Source of the DNA: Pseudomonadota bacterium
GTDB lineage: Bacteria; Pseudomonadota; Gammaproteobacteria; Burkholderiales; Rhodocyclaceae
NCBI GenBank assembly: GCA_018240785.1
Contig: JAFEFC010000013.1
Coordinates: forward strand, 1-52,501
DNA: 52,501 nt
Reading direction: 5' to 3'
How positions within the stretch are numbered: position 1 is the stretch's first letter; the number at the start of each line of letters is the position of its first letter. Shown here in pieces: positions 50,130-52,501 of this stretch. The position numbers and the translations under genes were made by a program. Below the pieces are notes generated by a model. It did no database searches and was not told the DNA's origin. It worked only from the letters and a program-made list of their open reading frames with translations.

Positions 50130-51221
50130 ATGACCTTCGACCCGCGCAAGCCATACAACGACCTCCCTGCCCTTCCCCCTCAGGCGGAAGTCGAGTCTCG
50201 GGCCATCCTGAAGGCCTGCATCGAGGCGCGTGCCGCCGTCGCCGAACTCAAGCAGGCCGGTGAGCTAATCCCCAACCAGGCCGTGCTGATCAACAGCATT
50301 CCCTTGCTGGAAGCCCAGGCTAGCTCGGAGATCGAGAACATCGTGACGACGACGGATCGCCTCTTCCAGTTTGCCGATGATCGCGAGTCCATGGCCGACC
50401 CGGCGACGAAGGAAGCGCTCCGCTATCGGACAGCGCTGCGCGAGGGATTCCAATCGCTGAGTCGTCATCCACTCACGACCCGTACCGCGGTCGACATCTG
50501 CCGCACCATCAAGGGCGTCGCTATCGACATCCGCAAGACGCCGGGCACGGCGCTGATGAACGACCGCAGCGGCGAGGTGATCTACACCCCGCCCGAAGGC
50601 GAGTCACGCATCCGCGACAAGCTCTCCAACTGGGAGCACTTCCTGCACGAGGCCGAGCACATCGACCCATTGGTGCGCATGGCCATTGGCCACTACCAGT
50701 TCGAGGCCATCCACCCTTTCGTCGATGGCAATGGCCGAACTGGCCGGGTGCTCAACCTGTTGTATCTGGTCGAGCAGGGCTTGCTCGACATCCCGGTGCT
50801 CTACCTGTCCAAAGCCATCATCGAAGCAAAGCAGGACTACTACCGGCTCCTGCTGAACGTCAGCCGGGATACCGCCTGGGAGCCGTGGATCCTGTTCATG
50901 CTCGGCGCGGTCCGCAGTACCGCGCAATGGACGACGTCCCGCATCAAGGCCATCAGAGCGCTCATCGACGACACCGCAGAGCGGATGAAACGCGACGCGC
51001 CCAGCATCTACTCCCGCGAGCTGACCGAGCTGATCTTCGTACAACCCTATTGCCGCATCGCCAACGTCGTTGACGCCGGCATTGCCCAACGCCAGACGGC
51101 ATCGGTCTATCTGAAGCAACTCGTGGACATCGGTCTGCTGCATGAGGTGAAGTCGGGTCGGGAGAAGCTGTTTATCAATCCCGGCCTTCTTCGAACGCTT
51201 CAAAGTTTCGACCGGGAGTGA
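50130..51221 (+). CDS. Fic-domain protein (probable AMPylating enzyme)
   Basis: A 363-aa class II Fic protein. The N-terminal Fic_N region carries the auto-inhibitory motif SSEIEN (about residues 66-71; S-x3-E-N). The active loop HPFVDGNGRTGRVLN (about 195-209) is intact, so transfer of AMP (or another nucleotide) to a target hydroxyl is expected. The C-terminal about 100 residues resemble a winged helix (IAQRQTASVYLKQLVDIGLL). It is 3 bp from the following hsdR-like ORF, so co-transcribed; Fic genes are known accessories within type I restriction loci. Confidence 0.92.
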   Translation: MTFDPRKPYNDLPALPPQAEVESRAILKACIEARAAVAELKQAGELIPNQAVLINSIPLLEAQASSEIENIVTTTDRLFQFADDRESMADPATKEALRYRTALREGFQSLSRHPLTTRTAVDICRTIKGVAIDIRKTPGTALMNDRSGEVIYTPPEGESRIRDKLSNWEHFLHEAEHIDPLVRMAIGHYQFEAIHPFVDGNGRTGRVLNLLYLVEQGLLDIPVLYLSKAIIEAKQDYYRLLLNVSRDTAWEPWILFMLGAVRSTAQWTTSRIKAIRALIDDTAERMKRDAPSIYSRELTELIFVQPYCRIANVVDAGIAQRQTASVYLKQLVDIGLLHEVKSGREKLFINPGLLRTLQSFDRE

Positions 51222-51224
51222 TGG

Positions 51225-52418
51225 ATGTCGAATCAACACCGCAGCGAAGAAACAACTCGGATCGAGTTGATCGATGTAGACCTAGCACGGGCCGGGTGGT
51301 CGAAGCAAAGTCGCTCATTCATTGAGGAGTACTGCCTCGCCGCCGCAGAGCCCGAGGCGGGGTATCAAGGCCCGAAGTTCGCCGATTATGTGCTCTTGGG
51401 TAGAGATGGCCGTCCAGTTGCAGTTGTTGAAGCCAAGCGCAGCAGTCGCGACGAACTCGCGGGCAAACGCCAGGCTGCTGAGTACGCCGATACCATCCGC
51501 ACGAGACTTGGCATCGAGCCTTTTATTTATCTCACCAATGGCCGCGACATTCAATTCTGGGATCGCGACCGTTACCCGCCGCGCAGAGTAGCGGGCTTCC
51601 ATACTCGTGAGGATTTGGAGCGGCAGTTCCACCAACGACGCTATGCACAGCCACTGCGCGGGGTGGCCATAGAGGCACGCATCGCCGGCCGCGATTATCA
51701 GGTCGAGGCTATCCGCCGTGTCGCCGAGAGCATCGAAGCCGCGAAACGGCGGTTCCTGCTGGTCATGGCCACCGGTACAGGCAAAACCCGCACGACCATT
51801 GCGCTGGTCGATCTGCTGCTGCGCGCCAAGCGGGCGCAGCGCGTCCTGTTTCTCGCCGACCGGCGCGAACTGGTGCGCCAGGCGATGACAGAGTTCAAGA
51901 ATCACCTACCCAACGAAAGTCTCGCACGCATCGAAAGCGGCGAGGCACCGACTGCACGCATCCACTTCGCCACCTACCCAAGCATGATGCAGGTATACGA
52001 GCGGCTATCCGTGGGGCACTACGATTTGATCATCGCCGACGAAAGCCACCGCTCGATCTACCAACGCTACAAGGCCTTGCTGGACCACTTCGACGCCCTC
52101 GTGCTAGGTCTGACTGCGACACCAACCGACTACATCGACCACAACACTTTTCAGCTCTTTACCTGCGACGACGGTGTGCCGACCTACCTCTACAGCTATG
52201 AACAGGCGGTCGCGGATGGCAACCTCGTCAACTATCGCGTGCTTGATGCCCAGACACAGTTCCAGATCCAGGGTATCCAAGGCGACAGCCTGCCCGAACC
52301 GCTGCAGCAGATGGCTCGCGACCAAGGCGTCGATCTGGAGGAGCTGGATTTCGAAGGCACGGATCTCGAAAAGTCGGTCGTCAATCAGGGCCAGGGCAAT
52401 CGCACCGTCACGTCATAA
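51225..52418 (+). pseudogene. hsdR: Type I restriction HsdR, truncated after the first helicase domain
   Basis: 397 residues of an HsdR/DEAD-box restriction subunit. A PD-D/ExK-type nuclease domain (PKFADYVLLGRDG, VAVVEAKRSS, residues about 47-75) is followed by RecA-1 with MATGTGKTRTTIAL (about 178-191), ADESHRSIYQ and LGLTATP. The second RecA-like domain and C-terminus are missing: similarity-like sequence stops near DLEKSVVNQG, then eight unrelated residues and a stop. Full-length relatives are roughly 800-1000 aa. No hsdM or hsdS is seen. It may still be expressed with Fic but should not restrict DNA. Confidence 0.85.
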
Positions 52419-52500
52419 CCCCAAACAACTCGGCCCGAAACGCGTCGACCGTCGCAGCCAGCATGCGCTTGGACTTGATGCTCGCCTTGCGCGTCGTGTT
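52408..52500 (-). CDS. Partial CDS, C-terminus only, oncoming strand
   Basis: Thirty codons read on the minus strand into a TGA at 52408-52410, ending KRMLAATVDAFRAELFGVMT. The stretch is open to the window edge and its 3' end overlaps the last 11 bases of the truncated hsdR, which suggests that a rearrangement brought a new gene against hsdR. I do not recognise the product. Confidence 0.4.
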   Translation of the reverse strand, partial: NTTRKASIKSKRMLAATVDAFRAELFGVMT

Positions 52501-52501
52501 G

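Larger units (their letters stand above)
38329..52501. mobile_element. tRNA-anchored genomic island (left part, right end not seen)
   Basis: Beside the tRNA gene the content switches from housekeeping genes to an integrase, HTH and replication-like genes, mobilisation genes, a partial type IV secretion set, an IS21 element and restriction/Fic genes. The arrangement is that of an integrative mobilisable or degraded integrative conjugative element. No second copy of the tRNA 3' end is seen to 52501, so the right boundary lies outside or has been lost. The exact left boundary within 38290-38425 is inferred. Confidence 0.65.

Overview
The window looks like chromosome of a GC-rich betaproteobacterium, most likely Rhodocyclales (Thauera/Azoarcus-like). 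This is inferred from gene content, gene order (dcd-apbC next to metG; rpsU-dnaG-rpoD opposite tsaD), a betaproteobacterial-type short H-NS protein and high-GC codon use. No taxonomic marker such as 16S rRNA is present, so genus is not established.

Positions 1 to about 38,370 are ordinary core chromosome. They hold nucleotide and folate metabolism (thyA, folA, dcd, folB), an Orn/Lys/Arg decarboxylase, Fe-S carrier apbC, an OmpA-type lipoprotein, two aminoacyl-tRNA synthetases (metG, leuS), a SulP anion transporter, acylphosphatase, replication genes (dnaE, holA, dnaG), uvrD, outer-membrane functions (pldA, lptE), malic enzyme maeB, an orphan ParA, proA, ogt, xerD, a YbaK-type deacylase, hns, plsY, tsaD and the macromolecular-synthesis operon rpsU-dnaG-rpoD. 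The core ends with a tRNA carrying anticodon CAT (probably tRNA-Ile2) and a strong terminator.

From about 38,400 to the right edge the content changes to a mobile island integrated beside the tRNA. It contains a tyrosine integrase, a small HTH protein, a winged-helix replication-like protein, a MobC-like accessory protein and a MOBP-type relaxase. The relaxase is split by a complete IS21-family element (41858-44549) with a 5-bp target duplication. Next comes a compact set of only part of a type IV secretion system: VirB5, a small membrane protein, an EexN-like entry-exclusion lipoprotein and VirB6. No VirB4, VirB8-11 or coupling protein is visible. A nested inverted repeat with DnaA-box-like motifs follows.

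The last 4.4 kb looks like cargo with a defence flavour: an unrecognised 321-aa protein with a possible HEPN-type motif, an unrecognised membrane protein, a Fic-domain protein behind an array of TCGACA half-sites, and a type I restriction HsdR truncated after its first helicase domain, where it runs into an oncoming partial gene. The right island boundary is not in the window.

Points most worth a second look: the reduced VirB5-Eex-VirB6 set on an integrated mobilisable element (helper-remodelling versus decay), the DnaA-box-like nested palindrome, the Fic promoter array, the possible HEPN protein, and a two-hairpin leader in front of the SulP gene.
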